This document shows, piece by piece, positions 16,990-25,016 of a stretch of 64,000 nucleotides of DNA. This DNA is from JADLBR01 sp964651705 (GTDB taxonomy: Bacteria; Verrucomicrobiota; Verrucomicrobiia; JADLBR01): positions 1 through 64,000 of the forward strand of contig CAZYWZ010000013.1 of assembly GCA_964651705.1 (NCBI GenBank), in the 5' to 3' direction. Positions within the stretch are counted from its first letter, which is position 1. Every line of letters begins with the position of its first letter. The translations under genes were made by a program, and so were the position numbers. A model generated the notes under the pieces. The model was not told the DNA's origin, ran no database searches, and was given only the letters and a program-made list of their open reading frames with translations.

Positions 16990-17793
16990 TCAGAATCCCC
17001 TCAGGTCCGTGCTGCTCCGCCGCGGCAGTCCCGGCGCGGGCTCCCGCTTCAGCACCACGTACCCAATGCCATTCGCCTCACAGAACGCGCGCTTCTCCGC
17101 GCGATCCCCGTCCTCGTTGACGGCATACACGTGCGGGCGGATTCGGGCGATCTCGGGCCCCGCGTCGAGCCACCCATCGCCGGACGAGATCAGCGCCTCG
17201 CGCACGTAGCGCACGCAAGCGGCCAGGTACCGGCGCTCCTCTTCCGGGAACATCGGGTGTCCCTCTCCCTTCAGCAGTCGGATGTTCGCGTCGTGCCCGA
17301 CGACCACGTACAGATCCCCTAGGGCCGACACCTCCTCGAAGAAACGCACGTGCCCCGAGTGGAACCAATCGTAGCAGCCGGTGACAATCACCCGTCGCCG
17401 GCCCGACGCGACGCCCCCCCCGCCCCCGCGCGGACAGGGATAGCCAGCCAGCGCATCCCCAGCGATCTCGGACCACCCGACGCCCCGCGCCGCGCACGCC
17501 CCAAGAAGCCGCGGCTCCATCGCGCCGGGACCGAACACCCATCGGCCGAACTCGCCCTCGAAGGGGTCGGGCCCCTCCGCCCACCCCTCGCCCACCGGGA
17601 TAACGCGACCCACGAACCGCAGCGATTCTAAAAAATACCGCCTCTCCGCCAGCGGGAACTTCGGCGCCCCACCCACTGCGGCATCATCCAATAGGTAGAC
17701 CTCCAACGGCCCCAGCCGCGCCGCCTCCTGCAGGAACCGCACCCCTCTGGCGCGGATGTTGTCGAAAGCCCCGATGACGCGGACGGCGTTCAT
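16990..17793 (-). CDS. tandem-domain cytidylyltransferase-like nucleotidyltransferase
   Basis: 267 residues from the ATG at 17793, whose first bases overlap the stop of the kinase gene (ATGA). The C-terminal half (about 130-267) is a complete cytidylyltransferase-like domain: VTGCYDWFHSGHVRFFEEVSALG with the catalytic HSGH, followed by the EEERRYLAACVRYV helix and a late serine-threonine loop (RRSSTDLRG). The N-terminal half repeats the fold (RVIGAFDNIRARGVRFLQEA, then LAERRYFLESLRFV) but lacks HxGH, so it is probably non-catalytic. It likely activates a sugar-1-phosphate or polyol phosphate made by the neighbouring GHMP kinase. The substrate is inferred from context only. Confidence 0.75.
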   Translation of the reverse strand: MNAVRVIGAFDNIRARGVRFLQEAARLGPLEVYLLDDAAVGGAPKFPLAERRYFLESLRFVGRVIPVGEGWAEGPDPFEGEFGRWVFGPGAMEPRLLGACAARGVGWSEIAGDALAGYPCPRGGGGGVASGRRRVIVTGCYDWFHSGHVRFFEEVSALGDLYVVVGHDANIRLLKGEGHPMFPEEERRYLAACVRYVREALISSGDGWLDAGPEIARIRPHVYAVNEDGDRAEKRAFCEANGIGYVVLKREPAPGLPRRSSTDLRGF

Positions 17794-18593
17794 GGCAGCT
17801 CGTGCGCCGGCGCCAGGCGCACCCTCACCCGAAACGCGCCGGGAACCGCCCCTTCCGATACCACGAAAAGGTATCCGCCGCCGCAGCCCGAATACATCGC
17901 GCCGGCATATCGTTCCTGATAGAATCGCAGCAGCCCCACGAGATCCACCTCCAAGGTCGGGTGCCGCACGACGTGCGGCAGCAGCGCCTCCCAGCACGCC
18001 ATGCACTCGTTGAAAGACGCCCCAAGGCCCTCGGCGTCCTTCCCCAGGATCGCGGCAAAGCAATCTTTCCCGCTACGGCCGAGCCGCCGGATCCACGCCG
18101 GGTCGAGGCGCTTCTCACCGAGCGGCCCATAGCCCGGCGGCCTCGGCGCGACAGGGATCACTTGCAGCACGCCCTCCAGCCACCGGGCCACGCCCGCGTC
18201 CAGGCACGTCTCGATGTGGCCGGGGAAATACCCCCCCTCGTGGGACACGTCGTAATCCAGCCGGTTGATCCCCGGATACAGGAGCCCGATCATGTCCTGG
18301 GAGCCCGACGGTTCCGGCTTCGTCCGGTTCTCCTCGTCGTACAGTTGCCGCACCAGCGACGCCGGATCCCCCTCCGGCACCCGACCGCCCCAGACCCCCA
18401 GCGCCACCTTCCGGGTTCCCGTCGCCATGCCCGCGCGCTCCATCCAGTACATGTCGGGCTCCAGATTCACCACCACCATCGAACCGGGCGGTTCCGGATT
18501 GAGCCGCGATAGGAACGGTTGATCGATCCAACCGCCCGCCAGCGCCGCACGGTATGGGATGCGGCCCGCGAACCCCGTGACCATCGCGCCCAT
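17790..18593 (-). CDS. divergent GHMP-family sugar kinase
   Basis: 267 residues from the ATG at 18593, one base after the upstream stop; a second ATG at 18584 is possible. GHMP features: RIPYRAALAGGWIDQP (motif 1, sugar binding), a weak ERAGMATGTRKVA segment where the ATP loop is expected, SGSQDMIGLLYPGINRLDY (like the QD segment of HddA/fucokinase enzymes), and a C-terminal AMYSGCGGGYLFVV (motif 3). It is shorter than typical sugar GHMP kinases (about 330-350). It sits between a GDP-mannose-epimerase-like gene and a nucleotidyltransferase and probably phosphorylates the same sugar family. The weak motif 2 makes catalytic activity uncertain. Confidence 0.65.
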   Translation of the reverse strand: MGAMVTGFAGRIPYRAALAGGWIDQPFLSRLNPEPPGSMVVVNLEPDMYWMERAGMATGTRKVALGVWGGRVPEGDPASLVRQLYDEENRTKPEPSGSQDMIGLLYPGINRLDYDVSHEGGYFPGHIETCLDAGVARWLEGVLQVIPVAPRPPGYGPLGEKRLDPAWIRRLGRSGKDCFAAILGKDAEGLGASFNECMACWEALLPHVVRHPTLEVDLVGLLRFYQERYAGAMYSGCGGGYLFVVSEGAVPGAFRVRVRLAPAHELP

Positions 18594-18594
18594 C

Positions 18595-19644
18595 TCAGAT
18601 CGTGTCCCGCACCGTCCGTTTCCCCGCCTTCCGGTCCCGGAACTGCTCCTCGATCCATCGGTACGTCTTCGCCAGCCCCTCCCGGAACGGCGTCGATGGC
18701 TCCCAGCCCAGCACCTTCTTGATGAAGGTGTTGTCGCTGTTGCGCCCGGCCACGCCCTGCGGCGCCCCCAGATCATATCGCCGCGAGAGCTTGATCCCGC
18801 CGATCTCCTCGGCGAGGCTCACCAGGGCGTTGATCGAAAATAGCTCGCTCGAGCCGAGATTGAGCGGCACGCCCGTCAACTCCTCGCAGTGCATGATCCT
18901 GTCGATCCCCTTCACGCAGTCGTCGATGAACATGAAGCTCCGCGTCTGCTCCCCGTTGCCCCAGATCTCGATCTCGGTCTTCCCGCTCTCCTTGGCCTCG
19001 ATCACCTTGCGGCAGATCGCCGCCGGGGCCTTCTCGCGCCCCCCGTCCCAGGTGCCCCAAGGGCCGTAGACGTTATGGAAGCGCGCGATGTAGGTCTTCA
19101 GCCCACGCTCCGCCCAATATTCCTGGCAGACCATCTCCGAGAAGAGCTTCTCCCAACCATAGCCCCGCTCGGCCATCGCGGGATACGCGTCGCTCTCCTT
19201 CAGCGCGATCGCCTTCGGGTTCTTTTGCAACTCGGTGTTGTACGCGCAGGCCGACGAGGAAAAGAAATAGCGCTCGGCGCCCGCCCGCCAGGCGGCCTCC
19301 GTCATGTGCGTGTTCACCAGCACGCTCCGCAGGCACTCCACGCGGAACCGCTCGATGAACCCCATACCGCCCATGTCCGCGGCGAGATTGTAGACCTCCC
19401 ACGCGTCCTCGCAGGCGCGGGTGCAATTCTCCTTCTCGCTCAGATCCATGCTCAGGCACTCGACCCCCGGCGTCCGCTGATACCAATCATATAGCGGCTT
19501 CTTGTCCACCGCCCGGATCCGCGGGTGCCCCCTCTCCTTGAAATACCGCACCAGCGCGCCACCGATGAATCCGCCCGCGCCCGTCACCACGATCAGGCCA
19601 TCCCTGGCCCCGCCGCCCACCTCAGCCTTGCTCTTCGTCGCCAT
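18595..19644 (-). CDS. extended SDR epimerase resembling GDP-mannose 3,5-epimerase
   Basis: A 349-residue NAD-dependent extended SDR. VTGAGGFIGG is the NAD-binding loop. NLAADMGGMGFIE and FHNVYGPWGTWDGGREKAPAA are segments highly characteristic of GDP-mannose 3,5-epimerase. The catalytic triad is Ser in FFSSSACAYN and YGWEK (Tyr-x-x-x-Lys), and RSFMFIDDCV follows. Such enzymes produce GDP-L-galactose or GDP-L-gulose from GDP-mannose. It leads the minus-strand cassette of kinase, nucleotidyltransferase and mutarotase genes with gaps of one base or overlaps. Identification as a true GME rests on motifs recalled from the plant and bacterial family. Confidence 0.8.
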   Translation of the reverse strand: MATKSKAEVGGGARDGLIVVTGAGGFIGGALVRYFKERGHPRIRAVDKKPLYDWYQRTPGVECLSMDLSEKENCTRACEDAWEVYNLAADMGGMGFIERFRVECLRSVLVNTHMTEAAWRAGAERYFFSSSACAYNTELQKNPKAIALKESDAYPAMAERGYGWEKLFSEMVCQEYWAERGLKTYIARFHNVYGPWGTWDGGREKAPAAICRKVIEAKESGKTEIEIWGNGEQTRSFMFIDDCVKGIDRIMHCEELTGVPLNLGSSELFSINALVSLAEEIGGIKLSRRYDLGAPQGVAGRNSDNTFIKKVLGWEPSTPFREGLAKTYRWIEEQFRDRKAGKRTVRDTI

Positions 19645-19807
19645 AACTTCTTGCCTCTCCTGTTTTCTGAGCCGACCGCACCGACCTCGGAACCGGTCGA
19701 CGCCAACACCCTAAGCCGTGCCCCTCCCACATGGAATGGCGATCATTGACCGACGCATGGCATTAAATGACCGCCACGCGAGCCCGCGGCCGCAGGAGGG
19801 CCGTCCG

Positions 19808-21028
19808 CTACCGCTGGCTCCCCTTCGCCCAGAATGCGCCGGCGGATTCCAGCGCGTCCGCGCTATAGCCGATGCGCTTGAGCCCGCGGTGCCCCTTGAG
19901 TGGCGCCACATCCGCGGACGGCGATGGCAGGACCAACACCTCAAGCTGGCCCAGCTTGAGCAACGGCGAGAGATCCGTCACCGGACAGCCCGCCAGGTTC
20001 AGCTCCCGAAGCGGCATCCCCCGGAGCGGGGAAATGTCGCCCACGCCGCAACCCGACAGATCCATCCGGACGAAAGGCAGATCCCCGAACGCCGACACAT
20101 CTTTCAACCCCGCATTCCCCGCCAGCGAAACCTCCGCCCCAGATGCCGTCACATTTCGCTCGATCTTCAGATCCCCAACCGCCGGGTTCGCCTCCTTCAG
20201 CTTCGGGATCCGGGCGTCGATCATCGCCACATCGATCTCCCTCGTCACGATGTCCACGCGCTCCAGTTCCACCACGACGATGTCCGCCACCCTGGCCACG
20301 TCGGTCCCCGCGTGCTTCTTCCGAAACGCCGCCGCCGCCGACCGTATCCTCCCCAGATCCTTCTCCGAAAATGTCCGCCGCCTGATCTCGCTCGCGGTCT
20401 TTCGGTCGAGGGCCGTCGATGCCGGCATCCCAACCAGGGCCAAGAGACGATCCAGCTCCGCCCGTGCCGCCGCCTCCGCCTTCTGCCGCGCGCCCTGGGA
20501 GAGCGCGTCCACGATCGCGCCCGCCAGCGGATCCCCGCCCGCGGCCCTGAAGTAATCCAGGGCCGCGTCGCGATCGCGCCCCCCAAACGCCACCAGGCCG
20601 CGCAGGAGATTGATCTCCCCGGTCGGCCCACCGCCCAGCCGCTTGAGCTTCTCCGTGGCCGCCAATTGGTCTGGCGTCACCGTCCACTCGGATGCCTCGT
20701 CCGTGCCAACACGCCGAATCACGCGAACCGAATTTCCCTCCACCTGCCTCACCTGCACGATCTCCGTCCCCGACACCAGTTCCAGATTCACCAGCTGCCC
20801 CTGATCCACGTTGAACGAGGACAAGATCCGGTTGTTCAGTTGCTGGGCAACCTGTAGGGACCGCCTCAATCCGGCAGCCTCGGGGTCGCCCGACCCCCTC
20901 TCCACCATCGCCTTGGCCTGGGAAAAATCGCCGCGCAAGACCGCCCCCGCCACATCCCCAGCCAAATCCGCGCGCCCCACGCCAGGCACGGCCAAATACC
21001 ACACCAAAACTCCAGCGGTCCAGCGCAT
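19808..21028 (-). CDS. exported protein with short C-terminal leucine-rich-like repeats
   Basis: A 406-residue protein. A signal peptide (about 1-20) precedes an alpha-helical region of ~240 residues with no recognised family; GDFSQAKAMVERGSGDPEAAGL resembles a TPR-like pair. The C-terminal ~120 residues are leucine-rich-like strands (LKDVSAFGDLPFVRMDLSGCGV, ISPLRGMPLRELNLAGCPVTDLSPL) with ~22-residue spacing, as in many PVC-group proteins that also carry kinase domains. No kinase domain is present here. It is probably a periplasmic scaffold. AT-rich DNA (CATAAG, TTAATT) lies just before the start, the best promoter candidate. Confidence 0.65.
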   Translation of the reverse strand: MRWTAGVLVWYLAVPGVGRADLAGDVAGAVLRGDFSQAKAMVERGSGDPEAAGLRRSLQVAQQLNNRILSSFNVDQGQLVNLELVSGTEIVQVRQVEGNSVRVIRRVGTDEASEWTVTPDQLAATEKLKRLGGGPTGEINLLRGLVAFGGRDRDAALDYFRAAGGDPLAGAIVDALSQGARQKAEAAARAELDRLLALVGMPASTALDRKTASEIRRRTFSEKDLGRIRSAAAAFRKKHAGTDVARVADIVVVELERVDIVTREIDVAMIDARIPKLKEANPAVGDLKIERNVTASGAEVSLAGNAGLKDVSAFGDLPFVRMDLSGCGVGDISPLRGMPLRELNLAGCPVTDLSPLLKLGQLEVLVLPSPSADVAPLKGHRGLKRIGYSADALESAGAFWAKGSQR

Positions 21029-21134
21029 GCTTAATTAAAACTTATGCTACACGGCCTTTCAAAAAATCACAAGCCGCGACAGCCCCCCCAAATCCTCGCG
21101 TAAGGCACTACCCGGAGGCGCAACACTTGGGAAT

Positions 21135-21214
21135 GTAGGGCGCGAAATCCCTTTCGCGCCACGGGCAACCGGCAGGACCGTGCGTGGCGCGGATAGGAAT
21201 CCGCGCCCTACAAA
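21135..21214. repeat. double-hairpin repeat, inverted copy of 49026-49105
   Basis: It opens and closes with GTAGGGCGCG / CGCGCCCTAC. Inside are two stems, GGCGCGAAA-TCCC-TTTCGCGCC and GGCGCGGAT-AGGA-ATCCGCGCC, joined by CACGGGCAACCGGCAGG. The reverse complement matches 49026-49105 with only a few changes. The rest of the 344-nt gap (21029-21372) holds the mntR promoter and no gene that I can support. Confidence 0.75.
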
Positions 21215-21315
21215 ACTTGGCACAGTGACGTGCCTGTGTCCTATACGGTTCGTTGAGGGCACGCCACTCGGGGAGCGATCCTTACGCGAGGCTTTGGGAC
21301 CCCCAACCCCCGCTG

Positions 21316-21343
21316 TTGCACCCACCATCCGGTCTTCTATACT
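21316..21343 (+). promoter_or_regulatory. sigma-70 promoter of mntR
   Basis: TTGCAC (21316-21321), a 16-nt spacer and TATACT (21338-21343). The ATG is 29 nt after the -10 box. No clear palindromic operator was recognised around it. Confidence 0.55.
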
Positions 21344-21372
21344 CCATCCTCCAACCCGGAACGCCATACCCG

Positions 21373-21828
21373 ATGAGCCAACGACACATCGCCTCGATCA
21401 GCCAAGAGGACTACCTCGAACGGATCCAGGAACTCATGATCGAGAAAGGCTACGCCAGGGTCTCGGACATCGCCCGGGAACTGGGCCTCAGCCGGCCCAG
21501 CGTCAGCGTCATGGTCAAACAGTTGGGGAAGCTCGGGTATCTGACCCACGAGCGCTATCGGGGATTCTCCCTCACCGAGCGCGGGCGCCGCGTCGCCCAG
21601 CACGTCCGCCTCCGCCACCAGATCCTGACCCGGTTCCTCTTGGCCCTCGGGATCGATCCGGAGACTGTCGCAAAAGACGTCGAGGGCATCGAACACCACA
21701 TCAGCGACGTCAGCCTGGATCGCATCCGCCTGCTCTGCGAGCGGCTCGAGCGGCACCCGCTACCCGACCCGGCCCCAAAGGTCAGATCGCCACGGTCCCG
21801 CCGTTCCCCCCAAACCGCTCCTCAATGA
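21373..21828 (+). CDS. mntR: manganese-responsive transcriptional regulator MntR (DtxR family)
   Basis: 151 residues from ATG 21373. It has an N-terminal winged helix (YARVSDIARELGLSRPSVS) and a C-terminal dimerisation domain. All six metal ligands of Bacillus MntR align with a constant offset of five: D13, E16, H82, E104, E107 and H108 (VEGIEHHIS). It should bind Mn(II) and repress manganese uptake or activate export. No transporter or SH3-like third domain is present; the protein ends with a basic, proline-rich tail. Its 3' end overlaps the converging glycosyltransferase gene by 47 bases. Confidence 0.9.
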   Translation: MSQRHIASISQEDYLERIQELMIEKGYARVSDIARELGLSRPSVSVMVKQLGKLGYLTHERYRGFSLTERGRRVAQHVRLRHQILTRFLLALGIDPETVAKDVEGIEHHISDVSLDRIRLLCERLERHPLPDPAPKVRSPRSRRSPQTAPQ

Positions 21829-22966
21829 AGGCCGCCAGACGGCGCGCCCGGCCCTCCCAGGACAATTCGCGGGCGCGGGCCATGACGGCTCCCACCGCGC
21901 CCGCGTAAGCGCCGGGCTCCTCCAACAGCCGCACGAGGGTCATTTTCAGTTCTCCCTTGGTTGTAGGATAGAGGCCGGCATCCCCGAGCACCTCCCGCGT
22001 GGAGGGCAGATCCGTGGCCACCACCGGAAGACCGTGCGACAGGTAGTCGAGAGCCTTGGCGGGAGATGTGAGGTGACGGTTGTAGAAGGTGTCCCGCAGC
22101 AACACCGCGCCGATGCTCGCCTCCGACGCCAAGACCCCGCCCAGATCCCGCGGCGAAAGAAATGGCCGAAATTCCACTCCGCCACCTGATACCAGATCCG
22201 CCGCTTCACCCCGGAACCGATCCAGTTGCTGGGGTGCACCCCCGACGAACAGGACCTTCAATCCCCAGACCGACGACATCTTCCTCGCGATCTTAAGCAA
22301 CACGCCCACGCCCTTGAACCGGTGGAGATGCCCAACGTATACCAGCGTCCGGAGCCCGCGGCGCCGCTCCATCTCGGTCGCGCTCACCTCCCTGGGCCAT
22401 GTTCCCAAGGGCAGCGCGCAAGATGCCAATCGCGGAAATACTCGCGCGTATAACTCCCGCTGCTTGCTCGTGATGGCGACCAGGCCCGAAAGACGCGGCA
22501 GGCACAGCCTCTCCATCCAGCCATCCCTCCTCTCGGCCCAGCCCGGCGAATCCTCTCGCCACGAAAGGTCCGACAGAAAATTGTGAGCCTCGTAGAATCC
22601 CCGGATCCGGCGATCCCGGCAAAGCCACCACACGTACGGCAGGAACCCCGGGTCGCGTGTCAGCACCGCCACCCTATCCTCTGCGGCCAGACGCTTGGCC
22701 AGGGCGCACGCCTGTGAGTAGAACCCGGGCCCCTTGCCCGGAATCAGCCACTGGCGCGCCTCCAGCCGATGGATAATCAGGTTTTCGCTCGGCGGCAGTC
22801 CGTAGAACTCTCCCAGCTCCCGGGCGGTGTCCGAAGTCTCCCCCATGCCGCAGCAGAGGTGCGTCTTGATCCCATTTGCCGCGAGCGAATACGCATTTTG
22901 CAAGCCGACCGTCAGTATCGGCCCGGGATGCAACCAATCCCGCTTGTTCACCCAGAGGCAAATCAT
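21782..22966 (-). CDS. GT4-type glycosyltransferase
   Basis: 394 residues from the ATG at 22966, which overlaps the stop of the upstream gene (ATGA); a start six codons earlier at 22984 is also open. The C-terminal domain shows the GT-B pattern: LVYVGHLHRFKGVGVLLKIA, VLFVGGAPQQL, and the nucleotide-sugar-binding stretch SPAKALDYLSHGLPVVATDLPSTREVLGDAGL, with the E of the EX7E motif. The family transfers sugars from nucleotide donors. The coupling to the LpxL-WaaF fusion suggests action on lipopolysaccharide core or O-chain at the inner membrane. Confidence 0.85.
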   Translation of the reverse strand: MICLWVNKRDWLHPGPILTVGLQNAYSLAANGIKTHLCCGMGETSDTARELGEFYGLPPSENLIIHRLEARQWLIPGKGPGFYSQACALAKRLAAEDRVAVLTRDPGFLPYVWWLCRDRRIRGFYEAHNFLSDLSWREDSPGWAERRDGWMERLCLPRLSGLVAITSKQRELYARVFPRLASCALPLGTWPREVSATEMERRRGLRTLVYVGHLHRFKGVGVLLKIARKMSSVWGLKVLFVGGAPQQLDRFRGEAADLVSGGGVEFRPFLSPRDLGGVLASEASIGAVLLRDTFYNRHLTSPAKALDYLSHGLPVVATDLPSTREVLGDAGLYPTTKGELKMTLVRLLEEPGAYAGAVGAVMARARELSWEGRARRLAAFIEERFGGNGGTVAI

Positions 22967-24882
22967 GGCGCCCCCGGCTCCCACGCGATCCCCTCGACAG
23001 ATTGCCCCGCCCGTCCGTCCAGCACCCGCTTCGCCAGCGCCAGCACATCATCCGGCCGAACGCGCTCCAGGCAATCGTAGTGACCGAGGGGACATTCACG
23101 CCGAAAGCAGGGCGAGCATGGGACATGCTTCCTGACGATCGCCACCCCGCCATGGATCGGGCGCGTCAGGCGCGGCTCGGTAGAGCCAAAGACCGCCACC
23201 ACCGGTGCCCCGCAGGCGGCCGCCAGATGCATCACCCCGCTGTCGTTGCAGACCACGAGCTTCGCCCCGCGCAAAAGCGCTATCAGCTCCCGCAGCGATG
23301 TGCGCCCACAGAGGTTCCGGCACCGGTCGCCCAGCCTCGCCTCCACCGTCGCCGCCGCCGCCGCATCGCCCGCGCTGCCCACCACCACCCATTCCACCAC
23401 CTCCTGCCGAAGACCATCGGCCACTTCGGCAAACCGCTCCGCCGGCCAGCGCTTGGCCGGCCCGTACTCCGCACCCGGCGCGATGACCCCGATCGCTCGT
23501 TCCCCCGCACCCCCGGACAGACTCGGCGCCTCCGGCGCCACGCGCCCGCCGTAATACTCCACCGCGCGCAACCATCCCAACGCCTGGTGCTCCCCGGCCG
23601 CCTCGCGACTCAGGAGCGGCACCTTCTGATTGATGACAAGCCTCCCGCGGCCCCGGACCCGGTAGCCCGCCCTTCGCCCAACCCCGCCCAGCAATGCCTC
23701 CAGCACCACCCGCCAAGATGCCGGCAGCAGAACCACAAGATCGTGGTGATCCCGCCGCAGCCTCGCCCCGGTCCGAAAGACGCTCTTGTTCGCGGCCGTC
23801 TCGATCACCCGATCCACGAAATCACACTCGCGATACAGATCGGCCAACCTCGGCGGACATAGCACCGCGAGTTCCATGTCCGGCCTCCCCTGCTTCAGCG
23901 ACGATAGCAAGCGGAGATGCATGACCGCATCGCCCAGCCAGTTCGGCGCACGGACCAAGAGCCGGAACGGCTTCAGGGCCACTCCCCGCGGCACGTGATG
24001 CCCGCGCCGCGAACCGCTCACCAAAAATTCGGGGTTGGGCAGCTTCCACCGCTCGTGCACCCAAAACCAGTCGTCCGGCGCCCGCCGCACCATCTCCTCC
24101 AGAACCAGGTTCAAACGACTTGTCGTCTTGCCGAGATCCCCATTCTCCGCGGGGATCGCCGGACGAAAATGCACGGCCCATCGCGCCTCCCCAACCGTCT
24201 CCACCGCCACCGGCAGAAGCGCCGCGCCGGTGCGCTCCGCCAGCATCGCGGGCAGTGGCGTGGTCGATGCCAGTCGCCCAAAAAACGGAGTCCAGATCCC
24301 GACCTTTCCCGCATGCTGGTCGGCGAAAACCGCCACCACCTCACCCCCCCCCAAGCGCTCGCACGCCTGCCGCCACGCCCCTCGCCGACTCAGCAGCCTC
24401 ACCCCAGCCGTCCCACGCCGTGCCCGCACCCAACGATCCAATCGCCGATTCCGCAAAGGCTGGAACAGCGTGCTGAAGCGCACCTCAGGAAATCGCTCCG
24501 CCGCCTGTGCCAAAATTTCCCAGGCCCCCAGATGCCCCGTCACCAAGATCACGCCGCGCCCCCCCGCCAGCGCCTCCCTCAGATGCTTCTCCCCGATCAC
24601 ATCGACAGCGGCCCCACGCTCCCGCGCCCCGATCGTCGGAAACCGCACGGAAACAAGAAGATTCGCGCACATCCGTGCCCACAGTTCCCGCCGCCGTCGC
24701 CTCCCGGCCGACACGCCAAACGCGGCCTTCCAATTCGCCTCCATCAACGCGTTGTAGGTCCACGCGAACCCGGCGGGGAACGCGGACACCAGCCGCCCCA
24801 GCCGGACGCACCCCTTCAACGTCAACCTGCCGCACAGCCAATCGACGCCCAAGGCAAACAGAAAAACCGCCCAATCTGCCAT
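22963..24882 (-). CDS. fused lipid A acyltransferase (LpxL-like) and heptosyltransferase II (WaaF-like)
   Basis: A 639-residue protein made of two complete enzymes. Residues about 1-300 are an LpxL/HtrB lysophospholipid acyltransferase: a hydrophobic N-terminus, HLGAWE with the catalytic H117-X4-E122, and the FADQHAGKVGIWTPFFG motif. Residues about 310-630 are a GT9 ADP-heptose transferase: VRAPNWLGDAVM at the start, GPAKRWPAERFAEVADGL and CNDSGVMHLAAACGAPVVAVFGSTEP, the donor-binding region. One polypeptide would add a secondary acyl chain to Kdo-lipid A and heptose to the inner core at the cytoplasmic face. The reading frame is continuous with no frameshift sign. Confidence 0.88.
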   Translation of the reverse strand: MADWAVFLFALGVDWLCGRLTLKGCVRLGRLVSAFPAGFAWTYNALMEANWKAAFGVSAGRRRRRELWARMCANLLVSVRFPTIGARERGAAVDVIGEKHLREALAGGRGVILVTGHLGAWEILAQAAERFPEVRFSTLFQPLRNRRLDRWVRARRGTAGVRLLSRRGAWRQACERLGGGEVVAVFADQHAGKVGIWTPFFGRLASTTPLPAMLAERTGAALLPVAVETVGEARWAVHFRPAIPAENGDLGKTTSRLNLVLEEMVRRAPDDWFWVHERWKLPNPEFLVSGSRRGHHVPRGVALKPFRLLVRAPNWLGDAVMHLRLLSSLKQGRPDMELAVLCPPRLADLYRECDFVDRVIETAANKSVFRTGARLRRDHHDLVVLLPASWRVVLEALLGGVGRRAGYRVRGRGRLVINQKVPLLSREAAGEHQALGWLRAVEYYGGRVAPEAPSLSGGAGERAIGVIAPGAEYGPAKRWPAERFAEVADGLRQEVVEWVVVGSAGDAAAAATVEARLGDRCRNLCGRTSLRELIALLRGAKLVVCNDSGVMHLAAACGAPVVAVFGSTEPRLTRPIHGGVAIVRKHVPCSPCFRRECPLGHYDCLERVRPDDVLALAKRVLDGRAGQSVEGIAWEPGAP

Positions 24883-25016
24883 CTTTTTGGGGAGGGTAGG
24901 TCCAACAGGCTACCGCGGACACAAAAAAATTTAACGCCGCCATGCGCAAATGTGCCTTGCGGGGGCCATCCGGCCACGATATGAGGTTCGCCGGCGTAAG
25001 ACCCCACCCTGAGGCC

